A stretch of 15,190 nt of DNA, taken from Clostridia bacterium. Lineage in GTDB: Bacteria; Bacillota; Clostridia; Monoglobales; Monoglobaceae. Below are positions 6,870-13,615 of this stretch, piece by piece. The position numbers and the translations under genes were made by a program. The notes under the pieces were generated by a model. It ran no database searches. It saw only the letters and a list, made by a program, of their open reading frames with translations, and was not told where the DNA came from. Where the stretch lies: NCBI GenBank assembly GCA_900769795.1, contig CAAGHZ010000035.1:1-15190 (forward strand). The letters run 5' to 3'. The stretch's first letter is position 1. Each line of letters starts with the position of its first letter.

Positions 6870-6897
6870 TAGACAAAAAATCCTTTTTTGATATAAT
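6870..6897 (+). promoter_or_regulatory. Promoter of the PocR/AraC regulator gene
   Basis: TAGACA (6870-6875) and TATAAT (6892-6897) are separated by 16 bp. Transcription would start near 6904, only about a dozen bases before the ATG, so the ribosome binding site GGGGTG is close to the 5' end of the message. Confidence 0.65.
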
Positions 6898-6915
6898 ATA
6901 TACGGGGTGATAACC

Positions 6916-7740
6916 ATGCATGTCAACTACGATAGTGAAAAACTTAAAAATGTTCTTACAGACTTTTATAATGCAACAGGAGTTAACATTCAATTGTTGA
7001 AAAAGAATTTTTCAGCCGTTGAATGGAGACAGACTATGCCAAATAGCTATTGCAAGACCATTCAGAGCTCTGACGGTGGCAGAATTGCCTGCATAAAGTC
7101 AGATCGAGCTTTGCTTGAAAAATGCAAGGAATCAAAAAAAACAGAAATACATATTTGCCATGCAGGGCTTGTAGACGCGGCTGTGCCTATACTGTTTGAC
7201 GACAATATTATTGGATATATAATTCTTGGACAAATGAGAACAGAAACACCGTACAACGACATAAAATTGCCACAATGTATCACAGATTGCGGCAATATGG
7301 AAAACCACTACAAAGGATTATCGTATTTTGATAAGGACAAAATACATAGTATAGCAAATATAGCAACTATGCTTACAAAACACATTCTTACTGAAAATAT
7401 GTTGAAACCAAGTCTTAACAAAAACATTGAAAAAGCAATCGAATATATTGATGAAAATTTTGACAAAGATTTGACAGTAAAAAATATATCAAAAAGCATA
7501 AACATATCCAAAAGCGTGATATACAAAAACTTTCATGCCAATTTCAACTGCACTGTCAATCAATATATCAACCATGTACGGGTTGATAAATCTGTCAAAC
7601 TACTGATGAATAGCGATTTATCTATGGAAGAGATTTCCCGGAAGGTTGGTTTTTCCAGTGGGGCGTATTATTCAAAAATATTTAAAAAGATAAAAGGAAT
7701 ATCGCCGCTTAAATTCAGAAAACAGAATGGGGAGGTGTAG
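6916..7740 (+). CDS. PocR-domain AraC-family transcriptional regulator
   Basis: A 274-residue regulator. The first 160 residues match the PocR sensory pattern: four spaced cysteines C46, C59, C70 and C81 (the last in CHAGLVDAAVPI, 81-92), then IIGYIILGQM (98-107). The C-terminal 100 residues are an AraC-type double HTH, with the first helix pair at about 187-206 (VKNISKSINISKSVIYKNF) and the second ending VGFSSGAYYSKIFKKIKGISPLKFRK (244-269). PocR domains sense small molecules such as propanediol in the founding member. The ATG at 6916 follows GGGGTG (6904-6909); a GTG at 6907 would overlap it. The gene is visibly rich in Lys, Asn and Ile codons. It is divergent from the hydrolase-like operon and probably activates it. 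No convincing terminator follows. Confidence 0.88.
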   Translation: MHVNYDSEKLKNVLTDFYNATGVNIQLLKKNFSAVEWRQTMPNSYCKTIQSSDGGRIACIKSDRALLEKCKESKKTEIHICHAGLVDAAVPILFDDNIIGYIILGQMRTETPYNDIKLPQCITDCGNMENHYKGLSYFDKDKIHSIANIATMLTKHILTENMLKPSLNKNIEKAIEYIDENFDKDLTVKNISKSINISKSVIYKNFHANFNCTVNQYINHVRVDKSVKLLMNSDLSMEEISRKVGFSSGAYYSKIFKKIKGISPLKFRKQNGEV

Positions 7741-7815
7741 AACGCTAGGATTGACAAAAATGTGTCGCAAAACAAGTTATAGTGGTCGTTTCAAAGGCTT
7801 TTATATAAACACTGC
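7741..7815. other. Gap between the PocR/AraC gene and the right repeat
   Basis: A 75-bp gap between convergent genes. It holds a TTGACA at 7752 with no fitting -10 box, and no hairpin strong enough to call a terminator. Nothing else is seen. Confidence 0.4.
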
Positions 7816-7848
7816 GTTTTGTTTGTTATTGGTTTGATTTGAAAACAT
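7816..7848. repeat. 33-bp direct repeat, right copy (3' end of yitT)
   Basis: This copy overlaps the last codons and stop of yitT and extends past it. It matches 3930-3962 at 30 of 33 positions. Unlike the left copy it is not joined to a terminator hairpin, so the yitT gene now lacks an obvious terminator of its own. Confidence 0.85.
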
Positions 7849-8707
7849 CTGCGACTTCACTGATTATTATATATGCCTTTGGGTCTGTGTTGTGGACAAT
7901 AGTCTTTAATTTTGGTACCTGAAATCGGTTTACGACAAAGTATACCATTGTCTTATTAAGACCTGAGTAGCCGCCTTTTGCATCTACCATAGTCATCCCT
8001 ATTTCGAATGTCTTGGCTAGTATATCACAGATTTTGTCTGCTTTATCCGTTACGATTATAGCACATTTTTCACGGTCTAGACCATCTACTATAAAGTCTA
8101 TAGTTTTAAGCGCCGCCATATATGTGACAATAGAATAAAGGGGTAAAATCCAGCTGTTTAGAATTGCGCCGCATATAATATAAAGCAGAATGTTATAGAT
8201 CATAACAAAACTGCCGACGCTTATACCGATTTTGCGCGCAAAAACGACTGCCATAACCTCTATGCCGTCCATAGCGCCCCCGCTTCTAATGGCAATACCA
8301 CTGCCTATACCCGAAATCATGCCGCCAAAGAGAGCACACAAAAGTAGATCTGTGCCGGCAAGAGGTGAGGCAAGACTTACGTCAATGGGTAGGACATCTG
8401 TAATTAACCACGCCGCTATAGAATAAATTGTTACAGTGTAAATAGCGTACACAGTAAAAATGCCGCCTTGCTTTTTAAGTCCGTACAGAAAGAGCGGAAT
8501 GTTGAGTAATAAAAGAAAAACCGACAGAGTGAGGTGTTCAGGAGTGATTTGAGCAAGCAACATTGATGTTCCTGAAATTCCGCTGTCGTAGAGTTTGACA
8601 GGATATAAAAATAAAGTTACGCCAATGGCGTTTATTATACCTGCAATGGAAAGCAGCAGCAGACTCTTTATGCTTATTTGCTTTATAAAAGAAGTAAATT
8701 TTGTCAT
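7826..8707 (-). CDS. YitT/DUF161 family membrane protein with C-terminal DUF2179 domain
   Basis: A 293-residue membrane protein of the YitT family, common and often multi-copy in Firmicutes; its molecular role is not settled. Five or six hydrophobic segments cover residues 13-205, with the family motif GGAMDGIEVMAVV (143-155) and GSGIAIRSGG before it. The soluble tail (about 212-288) is a DUF2179 domain, with GMTMVDAKGGYSGL (237-250) and a closing IISEVADVF. Its start is supported by GAGGTGAT just upstream, in the 20-bp gap after the AraC-family gene that precedes it, so the two are probably cotranscribed. The stop codon lies inside the right copy of the 33-bp repeat, and the region beyond has no clear terminator. 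Confidence 0.92.
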   Translation of the reverse strand: MTKFTSFIKQISIKSLLLLSIAGIINAIGVTLFLYPVKLYDSGISGTSMLLAQITPEHLTLSVFLLLLNIPLFLYGLKKQGGIFTVYAIYTVTIYSIAAWLITDVLPIDVSLASPLAGTDLLLCALFGGMISGIGSGIAIRSGGAMDGIEVMAVVFARKIGISVGSFVMIYNILLYIICGAILNSWILPLYSIVTYMAALKTIDFIVDGLDREKCAIIVTDKADKICDILAKTFEIGMTMVDAKGGYSGLNKTMVYFVVNRFQVPKLKTIVHNTDPKAYIIISEVADVFKSNQ

Positions 8708-8727
8708 ATAATCACCTCTTTGTTTTG

Positions 8728-9510
8728 TTATATGAATAGTTCTTTGCGATATTTAGATGGCGTCTTGCCATACTTTTCTTTAAATCTTCGTGAAAAATAG
8801 AACTGGTCACAGAACCCAAGTTTTGTGCTGATATCTCCAACAGAGAACTTTTTTGAGCCTAAAAGTTTTTTTGCCCTGAAAAATACCATGTCGTCAATGT
8901 AGCCTCCAAGAGTGATTCCTGTTTCTGCTTTAAAGGTGTTGCGCAGTTTGCTTGGTGATACAAACATCTCTTTTGCGATTTCCTCTGTGGTTAAAGAAAT
9001 AGTTGTGTTTTTTCTTATATATTTCATTGTATTTTTTACAAGAGGAGAGTATACGTTGTATGGCATGGCGGGCAATCTGAATTTTTCGAAAAAGGCTGTT
9101 ACTGTCATATACAAAAAGTTTTTTACCTTTAACATATTTATATAATCGGTTTTTTTATATGCATCAAAAATCTCTTCGCAACCAATTTCTTTAAAGGATA
9201 ATGCGTATATGTCATTTACTCTTGAGAGAAGGTCATAACTTTCATAAGTCATAATTGAAATATGAAAGTATAATTTTTCTAAAGTGTCGTTGTCGTCACA
9301 CCAATATTTAAAATCCAACTCTGCAGGAATCATATAAACCATACCCTCGACCATCTTTGTTTTGTGATCGCCATAGAAAAGGTAGGCGGTACCTTTTTTT
9401 ATATAATAGAGGCGAGTGAAGGGATCGCATACGTTATTGTGACGCCAGCGCTTATCCAGGGTGACGGATTCTCCTTTGATGACTTCGAGTTCAAAGTTTC
9501 CTATATCCAT
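8728..9510 (-). CDS. AraC-family transcriptional regulator, cupin sensor type
   Basis: A 260-residue regulator with the usual AraC layout. A cupin-like sensor covers about 1-150, containing IKKGTAYLFYGDHKTKMVEG (37-56) and MIPAELDFKYW. A double HTH covers about 160-258: LTTEEIAKEMFVSPSKLRNT (173-192), then VGDISTKLGFCDQFYFSRRF (224-243) and the signature KTPSKYRK. Sugars are common ligands of this type, but the ligand is not readable. The ATG at 9510 follows GGAG with an 8-9 base gap. It precedes yitT by 20 bp, same strand, so it may control its own operon. No strong promoter or 21-bp repeat was found in the 175 bp upstream. Confidence 0.92.
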   Translation of the reverse strand: MDIGNFELEVIKGESVTLDKRWRHNNVCDPFTRLYYIKKGTAYLFYGDHKTKMVEGMVYMIPAELDFKYWCDDNDTLEKLYFHISIMTYESYDLLSRVNDIYALSFKEIGCEEIFDAYKKTDYINMLKVKNFLYMTVTAFFEKFRLPAMPYNVYSPLVKNTMKYIRKNTTISLTTEEIAKEMFVSPSKLRNTFKAETGITLGGYIDDMVFFRAKKLLGSKKFSVGDISTKLGFCDQFYFSRRFKEKYGKTPSKYRKELFI

Positions 9511-9657
9511 AATAAAATCTCCATATTTTATAATAAAGTCTATAGTGCATAGGTTTGTGAAAAAACGTAGTATATCTAATATAGTGATACTTATATAATA
9601 ACAAAAAACAAAGGAAAGTCAACAGAAGAACGATAGTAAGTTTCTCTTTTGGAGCAG

Positions 9658-9687
9658 AAAAAAGCCATCTGTGATGATAGCTTTTTT
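9658..9687 (-). terminator. Terminator of nadE, overlapping its stop codon
   Basis: On the minus strand, a 12-bp stem with one G-T pair (9687-9676 with 9669-9658) ends in six Ts. The nadE stop codon at 9688-9686 lies at the very base of the stem. Confidence 0.82.
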
Positions 9688-10417
9688 AAATGTTTGGTTT
9701 AAAACAAGGCATAAGTTCGAGTTTAAATAAATTTGCTCTATGTTTTTTGTCGATAAGTTCTTTCTTAGAGAGGTCATCGATTTTCCCTGTGCGGATATAG
9801 ATGTCAAGTTCGGCATAAGTAAAACCGAGATTTTCCTCGTCTGTTTTTCCGCAAAGGCCATCAATCGGGGTTTTTTCTACAAGGTCAGAAGGTACGCCGA
9901 GCAGATGCCCGATTTCTTTTACCTCTGTCACAGTTAGGTTTGACAATGGAGAAAAGTCACCGACAGAATCACCGTATCTCGTAGAGTATCCAACCCAATC
10001 TTCTGAGAGGTTGCATGTGTTGCATACTCTACCATTTACACTTTGCGATACTGCATAGAGGGTTGACATTCTGATTCTTGGTGGGATATTCTGCAGAGTT
10101 TGGGCTGTGGGTTCAAGTGCCTTCGGAAAGTTGGCGACAATTCCGTCTACTGCATCTTTGATGTTGATTACATAGTGCTTTATTCCGAGATGGTTAACAA
10201 GTTCAAATGATTTATCAATATCGAATTGCTCGCCCTGAGGCATAAGGACGCCTATGACTCTGTCTTTGCCAAGGGCTTCAACACAAAGGGCTGCGGCTAT
10301 AGAACTGTCCTTGCCACCCGATATACCAACAACGGCGTTGCAATCCTTGCCATTTTGCTCAAAGAAATCTTTAATCCATTTTACACATTCGTCTTTTACT
10401 TTTTCTGTGTTAAACAC
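9686..10417 (-). CDS. nadE: NH3-dependent NAD+ synthetase
   Basis: A 243-residue ATP-pyrophosphatase that makes NAD+ from nicotinate adenine dinucleotide, ATP and ammonia, the last step of NAD biosynthesis. The P-loop is SGGKDS (33-38). RIRMSTLY (114-121), GYSTRYGDSVGDFSPL (143-158) and TDEENLGFTY (192-201) are characteristic of bacterial NadE. There is no glutaminase domain, so it uses free ammonia, and the length is normal for this form. The start is a GTG at 10417, preceded by GGTGA five bases earlier; no ATG fits. It has its own promoter and a terminator that overlaps the stop codon, so it is a single-gene unit. Confidence 0.95.
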   Translation of the reverse strand: MFNTEKVKDECVKWIKDFFEQNGKDCNAVVGISGGKDSSIAAALCVEALGKDRVIGVLMPQGEQFDIDKSFELVNHLGIKHYVINIKDAVDGIVANFPKALEPTAQTLQNIPPRIRMSTLYAVSQSVNGRVCNTCNLSEDWVGYSTRYGDSVGDFSPLSNLTVTEVKEIGHLLGVPSDLVEKTPIDGLCGKTDEENLGFTYAELDIYIRTGKIDDLSKKELIDKKHRANLFKLELMPCFKPNI

Positions 10418-10458
10418 TTAATTCACCGCCAATTTAATATTGATTGTATAATACTATA

Positions 10459-10487
10459 ATTTTAACATAATTTATTTTTAAATTCAA
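10459..10487 (-). promoter_or_regulatory. Promoter of nadE
   Basis: On the minus strand, TTGAAT (10487-10482) and TAAAAT (10464-10459) are separated by 17 bp. The expected transcript start is about 35 bases before the GTG. Confidence 0.65.
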
Positions 10488-10503
10488 GAGATAAAGTGAG
10501 TTA

Positions 10504-10539
10504 TAAAAAAACAAGAGTTAAGCATTGCTTAACTCTTGT
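10504..10539 (-). terminator. Terminator of the secreted-protein gene
   Basis: A perfect 13-bp stem (ACAAGAGTTAAGC at 10511-10523 and its complement at 10527-10539) with a 3-base loop; on the minus strand it is followed by seven Ts. It lies 8 bp after the stop of the gene at 10548. Confidence 0.93.
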
Positions 10540-10547
10540 CTGCAATT

Positions 10548-11810
10548 TTATTTTCTATAAAAGTGAATAGGATAAGAAGCAACCATATACTGCCAGCGCG
10601 TATCGGTAGAAAGGATGGATAAATTATTACTGTCAGACCATTCCAGGATAAGATTTTCAAAAGGATTCTCGCTGTCAATAACAAGCATCTGGTAGTCGTT
10701 TATAAGTTTTCCGATGCAGTTTTCTCCACTTGCGCCTCTTACCAGAAGATACTCGACATCATAGTTGTCGCCGTTTTTTCTTACCTCGATATAACTTCCG
10801 TCAACCCATTCGGGTGTCTCATATCTGCCTGCAAAGTTGATCTCTGTCTTTTGACCGGAGGAAATATCGGATGTTTCTGCTGAGTTTGTGATCTGAATCA
10901 CATCTGTGTTGGGGTTTATGTATGGGTTAGCGTTGTTTATAAAAGCATAACTGTCGCCGGTGAGCCCATAGTCAGGGAAGAACATAAGAGTGTTTCCGCA
11001 GTAATTAACCAAAAGCACACTCTCGTCGTCCATTTCGCTATAACCATCTTCCCATGTGTTAAACTGGCTTATTATCTGGTCTTTTGTAAGTGTAGCAGGA
11101 CATGCAAAGAAGAGTTCTCTCAGAGGTATGTACATGCTCATTGCGCAGTTATCGTCTGAGGGATCAACGCCGATAGAGTTCCAACCTACCATAAGGTCGT
11201 TGCTGTAGGTTGTCATTCCCCATTCGTAAGAGTATGAGCCGTTTCCAAGAATGCGGTCAACTTCCGCTTTTGTCTTGCCGAAGAAGGATAAATACTTGGT
11301 GTTAAGACCAAACGAAGAAGATGTGGGGTATATGTAACTGTTTTTTGTATCAATATTTATAACTTCGTTTACTTCGTCCCAATCAACACCAAAATCAATA
11401 ACGGCGGCAACATCGCGAAGTTTGAAATAGTTATTATCTGCTATGTTGTATGCCCCGAGGAAAACAGTTGCCCCATCTTTAAATATGGGAACATAAGAGG
11501 AGGTAGCGACAGGGTTTTTAAGGGTTTCGCTTGTTAAGGCTTCGTTTGTTGAATAGGGGGTATTTGTCAATAGTTCAATAGCTCCCCGGCTTTCGTTCCA
11601 GATAACATCGAATTCTGCCTCTGTGCCTTTTAAGAGGTTAGCGATATCTCTTAATTTAAAATAGTTGTTATCCTTGATGTTGTAAGCGACAAGGCTCCGA
11701 ACCTCGCCGTTAAGGCTAAGTTTAATGCCATTTGTCTCTGCAAAAGTGCAAGTGCAGAAAAGCCCTGTAATAAGTGTAAGAGTCAAGAGCAACGATAAAA
11801 ATTTTTTCAT
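10548..11810 (-). CDS. Secreted protein with two copper-amine-oxidase-N-like repeats
   Basis: A 420-residue exported protein. Residues 1-24 form a signal peptide (MKK, hydrophobic core, cleavage likely after TFA). Two copies of a short beta-domain motif follow: VAYNIKDNNYFKLRDIANLL (41-60) and GAYNIADNNYFKLRDVAAVI (119-138), the NNYFKLRD signature of copper-amine-oxidase N-terminal-like domains found in many clostridial surface proteins. Residues 165-300 resemble nothing I recognise; 327-420 look like a beta-rich lipocalin-like or similar small domain (GRYETPEW, YIEVRKNGDNYDVEYLLVRG). There is no lipobox, LPXTG or SLH motif, so it is probably released or loosely wall-associated. AAAGG precedes the ATG by about 9 bases. 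Single gene with its own promoter and terminator. Confidence 0.85.
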   Translation of the reverse strand: MKKFLSLLLTLTLITGLFCTCTFAETNGIKLSLNGEVRSLVAYNIKDNNYFKLRDIANLLKGTEAEFDVIWNESRGAIELLTNTPYSTNEALTSETLKNPVATSSYVPIFKDGATVFLGAYNIADNNYFKLRDVAAVIDFGVDWDEVNEVINIDTKNSYIYPTSSSFGLNTKYLSFFGKTKAEVDRILGNGSYSYEWGMTTYSNDLMVGWNSIGVDPSDDNCAMSMYIPLRELFFACPATLTKDQIISQFNTWEDGYSEMDDESVLLVNYCGNTLMFFPDYGLTGDSYAFINNANPYINPNTDVIQITNSAETSDISSGQKTEINFAGRYETPEWVDGSYIEVRKNGDNYDVEYLLVRGASGENCIGKLINDYQMLVIDSENPFENLILEWSDSNNLSILSTDTRWQYMVASYPIHFYRK

Positions 11811-11850
11811 AATTTACAACCTTTCGTAATTTAATAGTGATATTGTTTTG

Positions 11851-11879
11851 ATTATATCATAATTTGTCCAAACAACCAA
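11851..11879 (-). promoter_or_regulatory. Promoter of the secreted-protein gene
   Basis: On the minus strand, TTGGTT (11879-11874) is 17 bp before TATAAT (11856-11851). About 35-40 bases of leader precede the ATG at 11810. Confidence 0.7.
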
Positions 11880-11951
11880 TAAATTTTTTAATTTTTGGAA
11901 TATATGTACAGTGATATATATGTTTATTGTGCATGGTAACCAAAATCGCAT

Positions 11952-11983
11952 AAAAACAGGGGTTGAGAAACATCAACCCCTGT
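11952..11983 (-). terminator. Terminator of the perR-rubrerythrin operon
   Basis: An 11-bp stem (ACAGGGGTTGA at 11956-11966 with TCAACCCCTGT at 11973-11983), followed on the minus strand by TTTT. It lies 28 bp after the rubrerythrin stop. Confidence 0.92.
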
Positions 11984-12011
11984 ATCAAATCGTATCTATT
12001 TGTATCTGTTT

Positions 12012-12599
12012 TTATTTAAAATAGCGGTTTAAGAGACCTTCCAATCCCTTACCGTGACGAGCTTCGTCGCGGGCCATTTCATGAACTGTATCATGGATTG
12101 CGTCAAGGCCGTTTTTCTTTGCGCAAGCGGCAAGGTCAAACTTACCCTGTGTTGCGCCATACTCGCAGTCAACTCTCCATGCAAGGTTGTCTTTTGTTGT
12201 AGCCTTCATGTTTGGCTCAAGGTCTTCGCCGAGGAGTTCTGCAAACTTAGCTGCGTGTTCAGCCTCTTCATAGGCTGCCTTTTCCCAGTAAAGACCAACC
12301 TCAGGATAGCCTTCTCTGTGAGCGATGCGAGCCATGCAGAGATACATACCAACCTCAGAACACTCGCCGTTAAAGTTTGCCATAAGCTGCTCAAAAATGT
12401 ACTTCTTGTCTTCTTCGCTTATATCAGGGTTGTTCTTTACAGTTTTGCCGTAAACGCCGTATTCGTGTTCAGCTGCAAGAGCTGCGCCTTCAACCATTTC
12501 CTTGAACTTATCAGCGGGAACCTTACATACAGGGCAGTTAGCGGGAGGAGCATCTCCCTCGTGAACGTAACCACACACAGAACATACATATTTTTTCAT
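12012..12599 (-). CDS. Rubrerythrin with N-terminal rubredoxin domain ('reverse' rubrerythrin)
   Basis: A 195-residue cytoplasmic peroxidase that reduces H2O2 in anaerobes. The rubredoxin domain comes first: C6-x-x-C9 and C22-x-x-C25 bind one iron. The four-helix diiron domain follows, with E79 (NFNGE), E112-x-x-H115 (YEEAEH), E146 (DCEYGA) and E179-x-x-H182 (DEARHG) as likely ligands. In the classic form the rubredoxin domain is at the C-terminus; the reversed order is known from clostridial oxygen-induced rubrerythrins. GGAGG lies 8 bases before the ATG. It follows the perR-like gene by 44 bp with no terminator or promoter visible between, so the two form an oxidative-stress operon under the Per-type operator at 13058. 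Confidence 0.95.
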   Translation of the reverse strand: MKKYVCSVCGYVHEGDAPPANCPVCKVPADKFKEMVEGAALAAEHEYGVYGKTVKNNPDISEEDKKYIFEQLMANFNGECSEVGMYLCMARIAHREGYPEVGLYWEKAAYEEAEHAAKFAELLGEDLEPNMKATTKDNLAWRVDCEYGATQGKFDLAACAKKNGLDAIHDTVHEMARDEARHGKGLEGLLNRYFK

Positions 12600-12643
12600 A
12601 AGTCATACCTCCAAAATAAATTTAATATAGATAGTTTAATATT

Positions 12644-13036
12644 TTACTTGTTACATTTTTCGCACAATCCGCAAAATACCAGACTGTGATAGTCGATTTT
12701 TGCACCGCACTGCTCACTTGCAATTTTGTCAAGAGAGGAAGAGTAGTCAACCTCAACGTCATACACATTGCCGCAGGAGTTGCAATACAAGTGATAGTGA
12801 GGACGGAAATTATAATCATATCTTTCTGACCCGTCTTTTGTATCAAGTTTGGCAATATAGCCATCGTCGCTAAGTTGAGCAAGATTGCGATATATAGTAC
12901 CAAGACTTATATTGGGAATCTCCTTGCGAACCTCCTCGTAAATTGTATTTGCGGTAGGATGTGCTTTTGTGCCTTCGAGAACTTGCAATATAGCCTCTCT
13001 TTGTTTGCTATATCTTTTAGGATTTTTAGCTTCCAT
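12644..13036 (-). CDS. perR: Fur-family regulator, PerR-like
   Basis: A 130-residue metal-dependent repressor. The winged-helix DNA-binding half includes HPTANTIYEEVRKEIPNISL (26-45) with GTIYRNL after it. The metal sites match PerR: D74, H80 and H82 (YDYNFRPHYH) with H26 fit the regulatory iron/manganese site, and C85-x-x-C88 with C122-x-x-C125 fit the structural zinc site. PerR senses H2O2 by iron-driven histidine oxidation and then releases peroxide-defence genes. GGGGG lies about 6 bases before the ATG. A perfect 7-1-7 palindrome covers its own promoter, and rubrerythrin follows in the same transcript, both of which support PerR over Fur or Zur. A Fur-type iron role cannot be excluded. 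Confidence 0.85.
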   Translation of the reverse strand: MEAKNPKRYSKQREAILQVLEGTKAHPTANTIYEEVRKEIPNISLGTIYRNLAQLSDDGYIAKLDTKDGSERYDYNFRPHYHLYCNSCGNVYDVEVDYSSSLDKIASEQCGAKIDYHSLVFCGLCEKCNK

Positions 13037-13057
13037 ATAGCACCCCCTAAATAGTAA

Positions 13058-13072
13058 TAGTAATCATTACTA
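13058..13072. promoter_or_regulatory. PerR/Fur-type operator, perfect 7-1-7 palindrome
   Basis: TAGTAATCATTACTA is a perfect inverted repeat around C13065, matching the 7-1-7 form and AT pattern of the B. subtilis Per box (TTATAATNATTATAA). It starts 4 bp downstream of the -10 box of the perR promoter, over the transcription start, so a bound repressor would block initiation. Confidence 0.8.
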
Positions 13073-13076
13073 CTTA

Positions 13077-13104
13077 AGTATAACACATATTTTTTATTTG
13101 TCAA
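13077..13104 (-). promoter_or_regulatory. Promoter of the perR-rubrerythrin operon
   Basis: On the minus strand, consensus TTGACA (13104-13099) is 16 bp before TATACT (13082-13077). It is the strongest promoter by eye in the window and would need repression by the adjacent operator. Confidence 0.82.
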
Positions 13105-13142
13105 TAGTTTTTTAAAAAATTTTTTAAAAATTTCTTTGCAGC

Positions 13143-13168
13143 AAAAAACCCCCGAAATTCGGGGGTTT
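13143..13168 (-). terminator. Terminator after mscL
   Basis: A 9-bp GC-rich stem (AAACCCCCG at 13146-13154 with CGGGGGTTT at 13160-13168) ends on the minus strand in a run of six Ts. It lies 5 bp after the mscL stop and closes the pcrA-methyltransferase-mscL transcript. Confidence 0.93.
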
Positions 13169-13173
13169 GATAA

Positions 13174-13581
13174 TTATTCTACATCCGATGTACAGTGTGG
13201 GCACTTTGTTGCCTTAATGGTAATCTCGCTATAGCAGTAAGGGCATTGCTTTGTGGTAGGCTCCGCTATAATTTCTTCTTTCTTTCTAATAGAAGAAATT
13301 GCGTTAAGGACCTTAATAATAAGGAAGATAACAAATGCCATCAGGATAAAGTTGATTATCTCGGTGATAAATGCACCATACTTGATTTCAACATCACCGA
13401 TTTTTGCAACAAGGGCGGTAAAGTCCTTGTTTGCAACCAAGCCGATTAATGGCGAGATAATGTCATTTACCAGGGAGGTAACAATCTTCTGGAATGCACC
13501 GCCGATGATAACGCCGACTGCCAGGTCAATCACGCTTCCGCGCATTGCAAACTCTTTAAATTCTTTAAAAAACTTTTTCAT
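13174..13581 (-). CDS. mscL: Large-conductance mechanosensitive channel with zinc-ribbon tail
   Basis: A 135-residue inner-membrane channel that opens under hypo-osmotic stress. The N-terminal amphipathic helix (FFKEFKEFAMRG) is followed by TM1 (about 15-48, with AVGVIIGGAFQKIV and the conserved NDIISPLIG) and TM2 (about 72-95). The usual charged C-terminal helix bundle is followed by a zinc ribbon, C113-x-x-C116 and C127-x-x-C130 (CPYC...CPHC), a variant seen in other Firmicutes. The ATG at 13581 is chosen because AAAGGA is 9 bases before it; an ATG at 13599 would place that site inside the coding region. It is last in a leftward series behind the methyltransferase. Confidence 0.95.
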   Translation of the reverse strand: MKKFFKEFKEFAMRGSVIDLAVGVIIGGAFQKIVTSLVNDIISPLIGLVANKDFTALVAKIGDVEIKYGAFITEIINFILMAFVIFLIIKVLNAISSIRKKEEIIAEPTTKQCPYCYSEITIKATKCPHCTSDVE

Positions 13582-13615
13582 TAGAGTGTATCCTTTCATT
13601 ATATATGTATATTAT

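Noticed and set aside
3930..7848. Prophage, transposon or integrative element
   Set aside because: No integrase, transposase, terminal inverted repeat or phage gene is present between the repeats; only the direct repeats suggest insertion.
9511..9657. Possible small gene or promoter upstream of the AraC-family gene at 8728
   Set aside because: No frame with a ribosome binding site was found, and the candidate -10 boxes (TATACT, TATAAA) lack a -35 at a workable distance.
12054..12689. Long open frame on the plus strand across rubrerythrin and perR
   Set aside because: It runs antisense to two well-supported genes and lacks a start signal or recognisable protein features.
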